DNA from: a candidate division FCPU426 bacterium
GTDB lineage: Bacteria > Oederibacteriota > JAAXVQ01 > JAUVAV01
Reading direction: 5' to 3'
Length of the DNA stretch: 64,000 bases
NCBI GenBank assembly: GCA_030591525.1
Contig: JAUVAV010000007.1
Coordinates: 1 to 64,000, forward strand
Positions 25,060 through 33,111 of the stretch are shown in pieces. The number at the start of each line of letters is the position of its first letter. Position 1 is the stretch's first letter. The notes under the pieces are model-generated. The model saw only the letters and a program-made list of their open reading frames with translations, did not search any database and had not been told where the DNA came from. The position numbers and the translations under genes are program-made.

Positions 25060-26154
25060 TTATCTCAATTCTATTTTATGGTCATCATAAATTAAGTAAG
25101 TCTTATCGTTTTTACCGGTTTCAAACCATATTATTTCCCCTGACACATAATTCCCGACACTTTCTTCAATTAAGGAATTGACTATTTCTTTATTCGTAAG
25201 ATCAACTAATAGATAGGTCGTTTCAACCCGTCCTTGAATTTCAGCGGGCATTGATATTAAAATCGCCCATTGCTTATCTTTCGAAACTTCAATAAGTTGC
25301 AGCACTGATGAGGCAGCATTGTAAACGGCAACACCATGATTATCATCATCCAGTAATAATACGTTTTTATCCTTACTTAAATAAACTTTATTAATTTTAT
25401 TGGATGCGGTTTTCTTACGAGAAACAAAACTGTCATTAAAGAATATTTCAGAGATGCAAACATCTTCATATTTAGTTCCTGATTTGGTTTCCAATATTTC
25501 GATTTGCAAAACAAAGCATGTATCCGCTATGGGCAACCTATTAATAGAATTATAGTTGTGCAGCACTTTTTTTCTAAACTCAGATAATTCCTGGGCGGAA
25601 TATTTTAACGGAAACGATTGGATGCCAAAACTATCGTCCAGTTGAATAGTTTTTTTAGGCGGAAATCCAATAGCTTTATATAGTACTCTGTTTTCAGAAA
25701 CATATCCATCAGGATTAACCGCAAAATAAACCGAAAACCTTAGTTTTTCAGGTCGCCCATTTTGATAATACAGTTTTTTGCTCTTTCCGTATCCTGCGAA
25801 AATGCTTATCATTATTCTATTAAGTTCAGGCAATTTTATGAATATTGAAGAATTGTTTTTATCCGGACCGCTTACCCAGCAAGTATTAAAATCTGCATCG
25901 AATAAATTGGATGGCGGATAACGATGATTATGGCTATGGTTTACTTCAAATTGAGCATATTCCATTGTATCAAGCAGGCTAATATCTACCCAGTTGATTT
26001 TCTGCTGGGCTGAAACATTTTTAAATGGAAAGAGACTAATAACCAAAATAATAATACTTAGATTATAGTAAGCTCTGAATCCATTTATAGGTATCTTTTG
26101 AAGAAAATCCATACTTTGCTTTCTCATAACTTTCCAGGCTATTTTTAAATTCAT
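25060..26154 (-). CDS. Secreted protein with NADase-type glycan-binding-like domain
   Basis: A 364-residue exported protein in a visibly AT-rich stretch. An N-terminal hydrophobic segment ending FKNVSAQQ looks like a signal peptide. Residues about 75-160 (YPPSNLFDADFNTCWVSG, then GYGKSKKLYYQNGRPEKL) match the discoidin-like domain at the C-terminus of streptococcal NADase and in many Bacteroidetes proteins, thought to bind glycans. The C-terminal 110 residues look like beta-propeller blades. No catalytic motif is seen. The true start may be ATG 26127 or 26112; every option overlaps the upstream lipoprotein gene by 50 bases or more, which implies coupling. Confidence 0.75.
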   Translation of the reverse strand: MNLKIAWKVMRKQSMDFLQKIPINGFRAYYNLSIIILVISLFPFKNVSAQQKINWVDISLLDTMEYAQFEVNHSHNHRYPPSNLFDADFNTCWVSGPDKNNSSIFIKLPELNRIMISIFAGYGKSKKLYYQNGRPEKLRFSVYFAVNPDGYVSENRVLYKAIGFPPKKTIQLDDSFGIQSFPLKYSAQELSEFRKKVLHNYNSINRLPIADTCFVLQIEILETKSGTKYEDVCISEIFFNDSFVSRKKTASNKINKVYLSKDKNVLLLDDDNHGVAVYNAASSVLQLIEVSKDKQWAILISMPAEIQGRVETTYLLVDLTNKEIVNSLIEESVGNYVSGEIIWFETGKNDKTYLIYDDHKIELR

Positions 26155-26926
26155 CCATCTTTTTGAGTAAGTCCTTGATTTCCTGCTTGCTCAGTTTTGA
26201 TATAATTTGTTCTATTACCGCCCGCCGGGTAATAGCAGAACCGTTATGCAAATAGATAGTTTCCTCAATATAAGCCTTATCGGATTTTGGATAAATATCT
26301 TGTATTACCAATCCCCAATCCGCCAAGGGAAGCGCTGATAATTTCCTGTTTAATTCGGTCCGGTTAGCTCTATTGGCTGCTTGGCTTTTTTGATAAACAG
26401 AACTGAACAGCGATGAATCTACTATAGACACCTTTTTTTCATTGATATTATAAGCATATGTTTTACTGTATTTTTCTTTTAGAGAGCGCGCTTCCAAGGA
26501 GTCGTTTGAATGCTCAATCCAAAAAGCCCATCCCGAAACAGGATTTATGCTGTAATAAATTAAAGCATCATTAAAAGCAATTTTTACATCATACCTGCCT
26601 TTGCTATTCCCCAGTAGTTCTGTTATATCCTTAAAATCTACCGCCTCTGTCAATTGTTTATTTTTCGGATTAAAAATATAGAGTCCTACATCCTTTATTA
26701 AATAATCCGGTATCCCACCATCAGGAAAGGCAGCTATTCCTTTGGCACGTCGGTATGCGCTTTTGGAAGCTACCAAGGCAATTTCGGAATGCTCTGTGTT
26801 CCACTGAGCGCCCCCATGAACTGTATAATCTAAAGAAACATGCTCAGAATAGCAGGACGTCAAGAGCAAAGATAATCCTGCTATTAATACAAATAGTAAT
26901 CGACTATTAATACGAAAACCGGACAT
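26063..26926 (-). CDS. Lipoprotein of unknown function
   Basis: A 287-residue lipoprotein: hydrophobic segment FVLIAGLSLLLTSCYS with the lipobox LTSC and Cys at residue 25. The next region (STEH-like EIALVASKSAYRRAKGIAAFPDGG, split here: EIALVASKS and GIAAFPDGGIPDYL) resembles beta-propeller strands. The C-terminus is helical and charged. I do not recognise the family. It shares AT-rich composition with the gene it overlaps downstream, and both differ from their neighbours, so the pair probably arrived together by transfer. Partner roles at the outer membrane are plausible but not shown. Confidence 0.72.
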   Translation of the reverse strand: MSGFRINSRLLFVLIAGLSLLLTSCYSEHVSLDYTVHGGAQWNTEHSEIALVASKSAYRRAKGIAAFPDGGIPDYLIKDVGLYIFNPKNKQLTEAVDFKDITELLGNSKGRYDVKIAFNDALIYYSINPVSGWAFWIEHSNDSLEARSLKEKYSKTYAYNINEKKVSIVDSSLFSSVYQKSQAANRANRTELNRKLSALPLADWGLVIQDIYPKSDKAYIEETIYLHNGSAITRRAVIEQIISKLSKQEIKDLLKKMDEFKNSLESYEKAKYGFSSKDTYKWIQSLL

Positions 26927-26974
26927 TACGTTAACCTGTTTTTTGAGGATATTTCATAATGATTATTCCAAAGT

Positions 26975-27150
26975 TGTCATTCCCGCATGCTTGCAGCGGA
27001 ATTACGCCTCTCCCCCCATAGGGGTTTGGCAGCAGAACCTTATTTTAATTACAGCCCCCTTTATAAACGCTTCACTTTATGAAGCTATTATAAGGACTTA
27101 TCGCTTCACGGTCAACCGCTCATGAATTCTCCCCGCAGCAAGCTGCGGGG
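26975..27150. repeat. REP-like palindromes between cassette and TPR gene
   Basis: The 252-base gap contains GTCATTCCCGCATGCTTGCA and its weak inverse (26975-27001), and a perfect hairpin CCCCGCAGC-AA-GCTGCGGGG (27131-27150). The hairpin lies just downstream of the TPR gene but has no T-run, so it is more likely a REP-type repeat than a terminator. No gene is credible here. Confidence 0.65.
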
Positions 27151-27178
27151 AATTACAAGTTAAATATTATTATTACTA

Positions 27179-28030
27179 TTATTTCCCCCACTGCGATATA
27201 CCGGGTGATTTCTTTCCCATATTCAGACGTTGGAGACGGCGGCGGGCCTCGTCACGCATAGCCGCAGGATATTTCTCCATCACGGTTTGGTAGGCTTGGC
27301 GGGCCTCCGCCCGGTTTCCCAGCTTTTCATGACAACTGCCCTGATGCACCAGGGCATCAGCCGCCAGGAATCCGCCCGGATAATCGTTAATTAAACCGGC
27401 GTAAGCCGCCACCGCCTTGTCCCAGCGTTTAGCATCTTCCAGCACTTTACCCTGTCCCAGCCGGGCTTCGGCATCCCAGTCACTCTGGGGATACTTTTGG
27501 GATATCTCCGCATAAGTTTTAAGCGCCGTTTCCCAATCTCCGGCCTTATTCTGGCTTTCAGCAATTCTTAACCCCGTCCAGGCCTGCATAACTCCACTGG
27601 ATTCCTCCATCTGCAGACGCCGATAGGTTTCAACCGCTTGAGACCATTGGTTTTGTTCATAGTAAAGATCTCCCAGACCTATGAGGGCCTGCTGAATTTG
27701 TTCCTGGCTTACATGCTTTTTTTTCATGATTTTTTGATACTGGGATATAGCCGCCTTATACCTTTTAGCCAGGGTAAGGTTCCGAGCGGTTTTGAAATGC
27801 CTTTGCATAACTTTGTGAGGGTTTCCCCAACCGGTAAAGTAACCATATCCCTGAACCAGGGCTAAAATTAAAAGCACTCCTCCCAAGGTAATCAGCCAGA
27901 AACGGCGTGAAGCCTGGAGCGTAACCTCCGGTCCGGGGGGCGTTCCGGCGGATTTCGAGGTTGTAGAAGCTGCTTTTTTCGGTTTGGCCCGGCGTGATGA
28001 TTTTATGCTCTGCTTAGCGGATTTCGACAC
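27179..28030 (-). CDS. Membrane-anchored TPR protein
   Basis: A 283-residue protein with a very basic N-terminus (residues 1-35, KSAKQSIKSSRRAKPKK), one membrane helix (about 47-67) and five or so tetratricopeptide-like repeats to the end (for example NQWSQAVETYRRL, GDWETALKTYAEISQKYP, KRWDKAVAAYAGLINDYPGG). It resembles the YfgM/CpoB style of envelope scaffold, with TPRs outside the inner membrane, but no enzymatic role is visible. The GTG at 28030 has AGGAGG nine bases upstream, which removes the apparent overlap with the next gene. Its 3' end has a decayed copy at 24948. Confidence 0.82.
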   Translation of the reverse strand: MSKSAKQSIKSSRRAKPKKAASTTSKSAGTPPGPEVTLQASRRFWLITLGGVLLILALVQGYGYFTGWGNPHKVMQRHFKTARNLTLAKRYKAAISQYQKIMKKKHVSQEQIQQALIGLGDLYYEQNQWSQAVETYRRLQMEESSGVMQAWTGLRIAESQNKAGDWETALKTYAEISQKYPQSDWDAEARLGQGKVLEDAKRWDKAVAAYAGLINDYPGGFLAADALVHQGSCHEKLGNRAEARQAYQTVMEKYPAAMRDEARRRLQRLNMGKKSPGISQWGK

Positions 28031-28072
28031 TGCTTTTTTCCTCCTCAAGTTTTTTAATACGTTAGCGCTTCT

Positions 28073-28094
28073 CCCCCGCTCTTCAGAGCGGGGG
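28073..28094. repeat. GC-rich hairpin between lipoprotein and TPR genes
   Basis: CCCCCGCTCT-TC-AGAGCGGGGG, a perfect 10-bp stem. It sits between a lipoprotein gene and the TPR gene and could attenuate transcription or stabilise the upstream mRNA end. It resembles the hairpin at 27131 in style. Confidence 0.6.
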
Positions 28095-28097
28095 ATT

Positions 28098-28466
28098 TTA
28101 AGGAGCTGCCACCCATGCCTCTCCCCGGCACCTGGATCCATCCGGCGCCCGCCCCTGGACTACAATCTGATAGCGTCCCGGATCCCAGACCGCGGTTAGG
28201 GGTATTTGGGTCGTAAAAGTCCAGGTTCTCCCCTCATCTTTGGTCTTGAGATGTACTACCGGAGAACCGGGCATATCCAAACGTCCGGTAACCGCCTGCG
28301 TTCCGATCGGCGCTTTAACCTGAATAGTCACTATGCTCCCGGGATACACGGTCTGCGGTGTAATGGTCACTTCCAAAATCTGGGCAGGTTTCATTAGTCC
28401 GGCGCATCCCGTGACGCCCGATATCACCAGAAAAAGCATTACGGTCTTGAGCTCCCGGCCAGGCAT
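28098..28466 (-). CDS. Small lipoprotein, Ig-like fold
   Basis: A 122-residue lipoprotein with a signal sequence and lipobox VTGC (Cys at residue 21). The mature part alternates beta strands (ILEVTITPQTVYPGSIVTIQ, DPGRYQIVVQGRAPDG) in the manner of a single Ig/FN3-like domain. I do not recognise a specific family. The ATG overlaps the stop of the CBS gene by one base, so the three genes CBS, lipoprotein and TPR probably form an operon that once led into thiL. Confidence 0.75.
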   Translation of the reverse strand: MPGRELKTVMLFLVISGVTGCAGLMKPAQILEVTITPQTVYPGSIVTIQVKAPIGTQAVTGRLDMPGSPVVHLKTKDEGRTWTFTTQIPLTAVWDPGRYQIVVQGRAPDGSRCRGEAWVAAP

Positions 28467-28927
28467 TACTCCTCCTTGGCTATGGCCCGAACCATATCGG
28501 CTTTACCGACAATTCCCACCAGACGGTTGTTGTCCATTACCGGCAGCAGGTGCCGTTTTTTTTCATGCATAATAGTGGCTATCTCCTGGAGGCCGGTGTC
28601 CGGCGAGAGGGTAATTACATCACGCGTCATAATATCCTCGACTTTTCCACCGATTATTTTTTGAAGTTCAGGTTCATATTTATGCGGACTTTCCAAATAA
28701 ATAACCGCATCAAAGATAGTTATTACCGTGGGAAGATGAACCGCGGTATTCCGGAAAATCAGATCCCCTTCTGTTGCGATGCCTGTTATCCGGCCGTTCT
28801 GATCAATTACAGGAGCCCCGGAAATAGCATGTTTGAGCAGAAAATGGGCCAGTGCTTTCACGCTGGTTTCCGGCGTAACCGTTAAAACTTTAGTAGTCAT
28901 AATATCCCGAGCCTTAATATTTTTCAT
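28466..28927 (-). CDS. CBS-pair domain protein
   Basis: A 153-residue protein consisting of two CBS motifs: residues 5-60 (DIMTTKVLTVTPETSVKALA, APVIDQNGRITGIATEGDL) and 95-150 (DIMTRDVITLSPDTGLQEIA, LLPVMDNNRLVGIVGKADMV). Stand-alone CBS pairs bind adenine nucleotides and act as energy sensors for partner proteins. No partner domain is fused, so the target is unknown. AAAGGAGGCAGT precedes the ATG. Confidence 0.9.
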   Translation of the reverse strand: MKNIKARDIMTTKVLTVTPETSVKALAHFLLKHAISGAPVIDQNGRITGIATEGDLIFRNTAVHLPTVITIFDAVIYLESPHKYEPELQKIIGGKVEDIMTRDVITLSPDTGLQEIATIMHEKKRHLLPVMDNNRLVGIVGKADMVRAIAKEE

Positions 28928-29027
28928 ACTGCCTCCTTTTCTTTCTCAGCGCATTGTCAAAAAAATCTACATATTTCTGTTCTGATAGCCGCAGGCCTCA
29001 GCCTGCGAATAATTAATCAGGATTCTA

Positions 29028-29192
29028 GAAGCCTGAGCATTTAGTCGATTTTAATATAAATAATTCCTCTCCCTCGAGGGGAGAGGTTAGGTAAGAGTGC
29101 GATTTTAAAGACTTTTATCACCCTCCCCTTTATCCCCTCCCGTCAAAAAGGGAGGGGAATACTTGAATTCCGGACTAAATGCTCAAGCTCCT
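29028..29192. repeat. MITE-like element, copy A (165 bp)
   Basis: The ends are inverted copies of AGNAGCYTGAGCATTTAGTC. The interior holds two GC-rich palindromes (TCCCTCGAGGGGA and CCCTCCCGTC/AAAGGGAGGG) joined by AGGTTAGGTAAGAGTGCG. Copies B (34559, inverted) and C (49435) share the interior. It fills most of the 305-base gap 28928-29232, whose remainder has a GCAGGC/GCCTGC palindrome pair at about 28991 and 29205. No gene is seen. Confidence 0.88.
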
Positions 29193-29232
29193 CATTCCAT
29201 TCTGCGCAGGCTGAAACCTGCGCTTACCATTT

Positions 29233-30819
29233 TTACTTCATACCATATTTAGCATTACCCTTACTCCCGCGCAATTGCCGGAAGACAAAGGGAATAGCGT
29301 CAGCAACCTCCCGCGCGCGAACTCCCAGCCCACCGGGATCCATCCCCGCCAATTCTCCGGCCCGGCCGTGCAGATAAACCGCTAAAGCCGCCGCGTCGTA
29401 TGGCTCCAGTTGCTGCGCGGACAAGGCGGCTGCCACGCCGGACAATACATCACCGGTTCCGGCGGTTGCCAAGGCCGGCGTTCCGGCCCCGATGATTCTA
29501 AGCCGGCCTTCCGGACTTGCCACCACGGTATGAGGTCCTTTAAGCAGAATAGTCGCCGCATACCGCCGGGCCAGTTCCCGGGTTATTGCCCAGCGTTCGG
29601 CCCTGATTTTTTCAGGCGGAACGCCCCTCAGCCGGCCGGCCTCTCCTTCATGGGGCGTTAAAATCAGGGCGGGAAGGCTGCGTGACCGTCTTAACCGTTG
29701 GACACCGGCCAGAGCGTGCAAGGCGTCGGCATCAACTACTATGCTCCGAGGTCCGGAAGCCTCCCGGATAAAGGCCCGGACCAGCTGAAAAACCTTGGAG
29801 GTTCTTCCCAGTCCCGGTCCTATTACTATGGCATCCTGCTCCCGGGCTATGCTTAGCAGGGGTTTTAATGCCGCTCCGGCCAAATCCCCGTTTTTATCTC
29901 CGGGCAAAGGGCAGCATATTTCTTCCAACACATGCTGACGAACTATCAGATCTAATGGCTTAGGATAGGCCAGGGTAACATATCCCGCGCCCGCTCGTAT
30001 GGCTCCCCGGCTGGCCAGCAGTAAGGCTCCATGATATTGGGCTGATCCCCCGATAATTAAAACCTTGCCCGCCGTACGCTTATGCGCGTCTCTCGCGCGT
30101 TGAGGCAAAATAACGGCCGCGGCCGGGTCATTGAAATACGCTGTGTCATCAGCTTGGGGATATAAAAGTTCCGGTGGAAATCCAATGGAATCAACTGCCC
30201 ATGCTCCGACCCAAGCCATAGCTTGCGGTTGAAAAAGTCCCTTTTTAGGCAGTCCGAAGGTTAAAGTGAAGTCAGCCCGCACGGTCGGTCGTCCGGGCTC
30301 ACCGGTATCTGCATTCAATCCAGAAGGCAGATCAACGGCTAAGACCTTTACGCGCATGGAATTGAGAGTTCGTATAACACTCGCTACCGGCTCACGCGGT
30401 GAACCTGCTACTCCGATTCCTAAAAGAGCATCCACCACTAAATCCACATCCAAAAAAGGTTGGAGGGTTTTTCCGGAAAAATCATTATTTAACTTTATAA
30501 TTTTTATTTTTTTCGGGTTCAGCCGTTTAAAATTAGCCGCGGTTTCCGGTGCCAACCGGCTCTTGGTCGGCAATATAACGGATACGTGCATCCCGGATCC
30601 TGCCAGCAGGCGGGCGCAGACCAACCCGTCTCCGCCATTTTTTCCTCTGCCGGCCAAGACTGCTACTTTAGGCTGTGGCGTCGATTCCAGCATGGAGTGA
30701 GCTTGCTCGGCCAGGCTTCGCCCTGCGCGTTCCATCAATTCCAAACCAGGGATACCATATTGAGCAGTAGCCGCGGCATCAACCGCCTGCATCCCCTGCC
30801 TGCCAACAATTTTCAGCAA
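29233..30819 (-). CDS. nnr: Bifunctional NAD(P)H-hydrate epimerase/dehydratase
   Basis: A 528-residue fusion that repairs damaged NAD(P)H hydrates. The N-terminal epimerase (YjeF_N, to about 215) has MERAGRSLAEQA, VAVLAGRGKNGGDGLV and VDALLGIGVAG. The C-terminal ATP/ADP-dependent dehydratase (ribokinase-like) has GGSAQYHGALLLASRGAIRAG, GPGLGRTSK, LTPHEGEAGRL and the catalytic GTGDVLSGV. The start is TTG at 30819, nine bases after AAGGAG; the frame to 30837 would place the start on the ribosome site itself. Metabolic housekeeping. Confidence 0.94.
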   Translation of the reverse strand: MLKIVGRQGMQAVDAAATAQYGIPGLELMERAGRSLAEQAHSMLESTPQPKVAVLAGRGKNGGDGLVCARLLAGSGMHVSVILPTKSRLAPETAANFKRLNPKKIKIIKLNNDFSGKTLQPFLDVDLVVDALLGIGVAGSPREPVASVIRTLNSMRVKVLAVDLPSGLNADTGEPGRPTVRADFTLTFGLPKKGLFQPQAMAWVGAWAVDSIGFPPELLYPQADDTAYFNDPAAAVILPQRARDAHKRTAGKVLIIGGSAQYHGALLLASRGAIRAGAGYVTLAYPKPLDLIVRQHVLEEICCPLPGDKNGDLAGAALKPLLSIAREQDAIVIGPGLGRTSKVFQLVRAFIREASGPRSIVVDADALHALAGVQRLRRSRSLPALILTPHEGEAGRLRGVPPEKIRAERWAITRELARRYAATILLKGPHTVVASPEGRLRIIGAGTPALATAGTGDVLSGVAAALSAQQLEPYDAAALAVYLHGRAGELAGMDPGGLGVRAREVADAIPFVFRQLRGSKGNAKYGMK

Positions 30820-30864
30820 TGGATAAATCTCCTTCAAGCGGAGGGCCTTTTTCGAATATTCACG

Positions 30865-32718
30865 CTACTTCCGGTAAATAATAGTAATTTCAACCCGCCG
30901 GTTCTTTTTTCTCCCAGCTGCCGTCTGGTTGCTCGCCACCGGGTGCTTGCTTCCCCGTCCCCGGACATTAACATTGCGAAGCGTAATTTTATAGGTAGCA
31001 GCCAAATACCTCACCACACTATCTCCCCGCTTCTGGGATAGCAAAAACTCCCCCTCTTTCTCTCTACCGCTGTCCGTATGACCTTCCACGATAATTTTTA
31101 TATAAGGCCTGCTTTTTATCTGCTTGGCCGCATTTTTCAGGATTTTTATACTGGCGGACCTCAGGTCATAAGAGCCTTCTTCAAAATATATCAGAGGCAG
31201 CTTGGCTTCCGCGGCATCCTCCCTGGTCTCCTCCCGGGCCAAAAGCACCGTTTGATCCACTACCTTGCCGGTAAAATGCTCCACCGTACCATCTTTCATC
31301 AGCACTTCAAACTCATAGGTGCAGAAGATCGTCTCGGAAAGAGCCTTCCCCTTACGGTCCTTACCTTCCCATTTAATTTTCCCGGGAGGCCCTTTTCCGG
31401 AAAAACCTTTTACCGGCCGGCCCTTACCGTCTAATATCTTCATCCCCCAATGTTCAACCTGCTTCCGGTCTCTCACTTCTAATTTGAAAATCGCTTTTTC
31501 AATTTTGGTCTTTTCACGGGAATGCAACACGCTTTCCACTTTCACCTGAATCGCTTTTCGTTCCGTTAACTGCGCAATTTTAGGTACCAAGACCTCGTCC
31601 ATCTCTTCCAAGCCTTCCGCTTCTACCAGCTTGGGAGTTTCCCGCAAGGGCGCTTGCCGGGATTTATCCTTGGGCACCGCTTTTTTCTTCACCGGTTTAG
31701 TTGTTTGCTTCCGGACTTTCTTTTTAGGTTTCACCGGACCGACCGCCGGCTTTTTTCCTTTCTGCGATTCAAACCCGGCAGTAAAGGAAATACGATGGGT
31801 AGTCCCCAGCGCGCCAAAAGGCAAAAACGCGTAATCCAGGCTGAAACTCCGATAATAAACGCTTACCCCGGCCGCAAGTCCGGCCATATCCCCATTTTGA
31901 TTAATCTCTGAAATTTTGTACCCGACACGTCCGGCTAATATTCCGAGATATTTATACTCCAGACCCAAATTCGTATAAAACGGTTGGTCCAGAGGAAACG
32001 GCACCTCAAGATCCACTACCGCTCTAAAGCCGTCTTTTTGGGAATCTATTAAATTGTAAGCCAGGCCCAATCTGAGATTTAGCGGCAAATTATAACCTTC
32101 TAAAGACATTCCCAGATTTCGTATCATCACGCCGGCGTCCAGGTTTTTGATTACACCCCTGGTCTGCAATCCCAGATCCACGGCCAGGGCGACGCTGCTG
32201 AAAGTATCAATATTTTCCGAAATCATTTTTAAGGTGCCGCCCAGGCTGCATCCCGGCAGCCACAACCGGCTGCCATACCCTGCTGAAAGAATCATAGCAT
32301 AAGGACTGAATTTCTCATCCAGCGGAAGAGGATATCCGCTGGGGTCTACATCGATTTTTTCAAATTCACCGAAATTAAAATAACTTGCATTGATGCCGAT
32401 GCCGCCATCCTGGAGGGGATGAGCATAACTGGCGCATAGATGCTGAATCTCACCCAGCCAAAAATTATGCATATAGGAAACTTGGGGTATTTTAATCTGA
32501 GTAAGACCGGCGGGATTCCAATAAAGAGCATACACATCGTCAGCCACCGCTGTATGCGCCTCGCCCATCCCCGCGGCTTCCGCGCCAATTCCTATCTGTA
32601 ATATTTTACCGGCGGTTTTTAATATCGTGTCTCCGCCCCAGACCGAGATCGGCAATCCCATACCAAGCACAATAATAATCGGCAAACCTTTTTTTAGTAT
32701 GATAAACGTACCCTCCAT
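30865..32718 (-). CDS. PorV/PorQ-type barrel fused to OmpA-like domain
   Basis: About 617 residues. An N-terminal signal (GLPIIIVLGMGLPISVWGGD) is followed by a PorV/PorQ-like outer-membrane barrel of about 270 residues (AAGMGEAHTAVADDVYALYW near its start). Then comes a very basic Lys/Pro linker (KKKVRKQTTKPVKKKAVPK), a FlgD-like strand domain (WEGKDRKGKAL) and a C-terminal OmpA peptidoglycan-binding domain (VEGHTDSGREKEG, LSQKRGDSVVRYL, NRRVEITI). It probably joins the outer membrane to peptidoglycan. The start is uncertain: the frame to 32778 begins inside a dispersed repeat end, so ATG 32718 or a codon just after GGAGGG is likelier. Confidence 0.82.
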   Translation of the reverse strand: MEGTFIILKKGLPIIIVLGMGLPISVWGGDTILKTAGKILQIGIGAEAAGMGEAHTAVADDVYALYWNPAGLTQIKIPQVSYMHNFWLGEIQHLCASYAHPLQDGGIGINASYFNFGEFEKIDVDPSGYPLPLDEKFSPYAMILSAGYGSRLWLPGCSLGGTLKMISENIDTFSSVALAVDLGLQTRGVIKNLDAGVMIRNLGMSLEGYNLPLNLRLGLAYNLIDSQKDGFRAVVDLEVPFPLDQPFYTNLGLEYKYLGILAGRVGYKISEINQNGDMAGLAAGVSVYYRSFSLDYAFLPFGALGTTHRISFTAGFESQKGKKPAVGPVKPKKKVRKQTTKPVKKKAVPKDKSRQAPLRETPKLVEAEGLEEMDEVLVPKIAQLTERKAIQVKVESVLHSREKTKIEKAIFKLEVRDRKQVEHWGMKILDGKGRPVKGFSGKGPPGKIKWEGKDRKGKALSETIFCTYEFEVLMKDGTVEHFTGKVVDQTVLLAREETREDAAEAKLPLIYFEEGSYDLRSASIKILKNAAKQIKSRPYIKIIVEGHTDSGREKEGEFLLSQKRGDSVVRYLAATYKITLRNVNVRGRGSKHPVASNQTAAGRKKNRRVEITIIYRK

Positions 32719-32762
32719 ATACATAATCACCGTCTTGGGTAAGCCGGAATAGGATACGGCCA

Positions 32763-33040
32763 CCAGGAGCTTGAACATTTAGTGCGTTTTGTCATCCCGG
32801 CGAAAGCCGGGCTCCAGATTAATTTGGACAAGAATGATATTTTATCAAATTATTCCTAATAAATCAAATTCAAACCTGGTTTTTACTGGGAATGGCCGGT
32901 TAAGGTCCCAACGCTTAATATCTCTCCTGGATTCCGGCCTGTCCTGGATGGTTTAGTCCAGGGGATGGTTTAGTCCAGGGCTAAAGTCATGCCGGAATGA
33001 CAACCAAGGTGTCACCCCGGCGAAAGCCGGGGTCTAGGAA
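32763..33040. repeat. Repeat-rich gap upstream of the PorV/OmpA gene
   Basis: A solitary AGGAGCTTGAACATTTAGT end (32765-32783) belongs to the MITE-like family. Two CCCCGGCGAAAGCCGGGG-type hairpins lie at about 32796-32813 and 33011-33032. A 17-base direct duplication GGATGGTTTAGTCCAGG lies at about 32947 and 32964. The 393 bases between 32719 and 33111 contain no credible gene; they are a cluster of small dispersed repeats. Confidence 0.7.
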
Positions 33041-33111
33041 GACAGAATTGACTCTGGTTACTACTTTTTTCATTAATTGTAACCCAGTATTTTTCATATC
33101 GTCAGAAGCTA

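Noticed and set aside
27131..27150. Rho-independent terminator after the TPR gene
   Set aside because: The hairpin is perfect but has no T-run on the minus strand; similar hairpins recur in gaps, so it is treated as a repeat.
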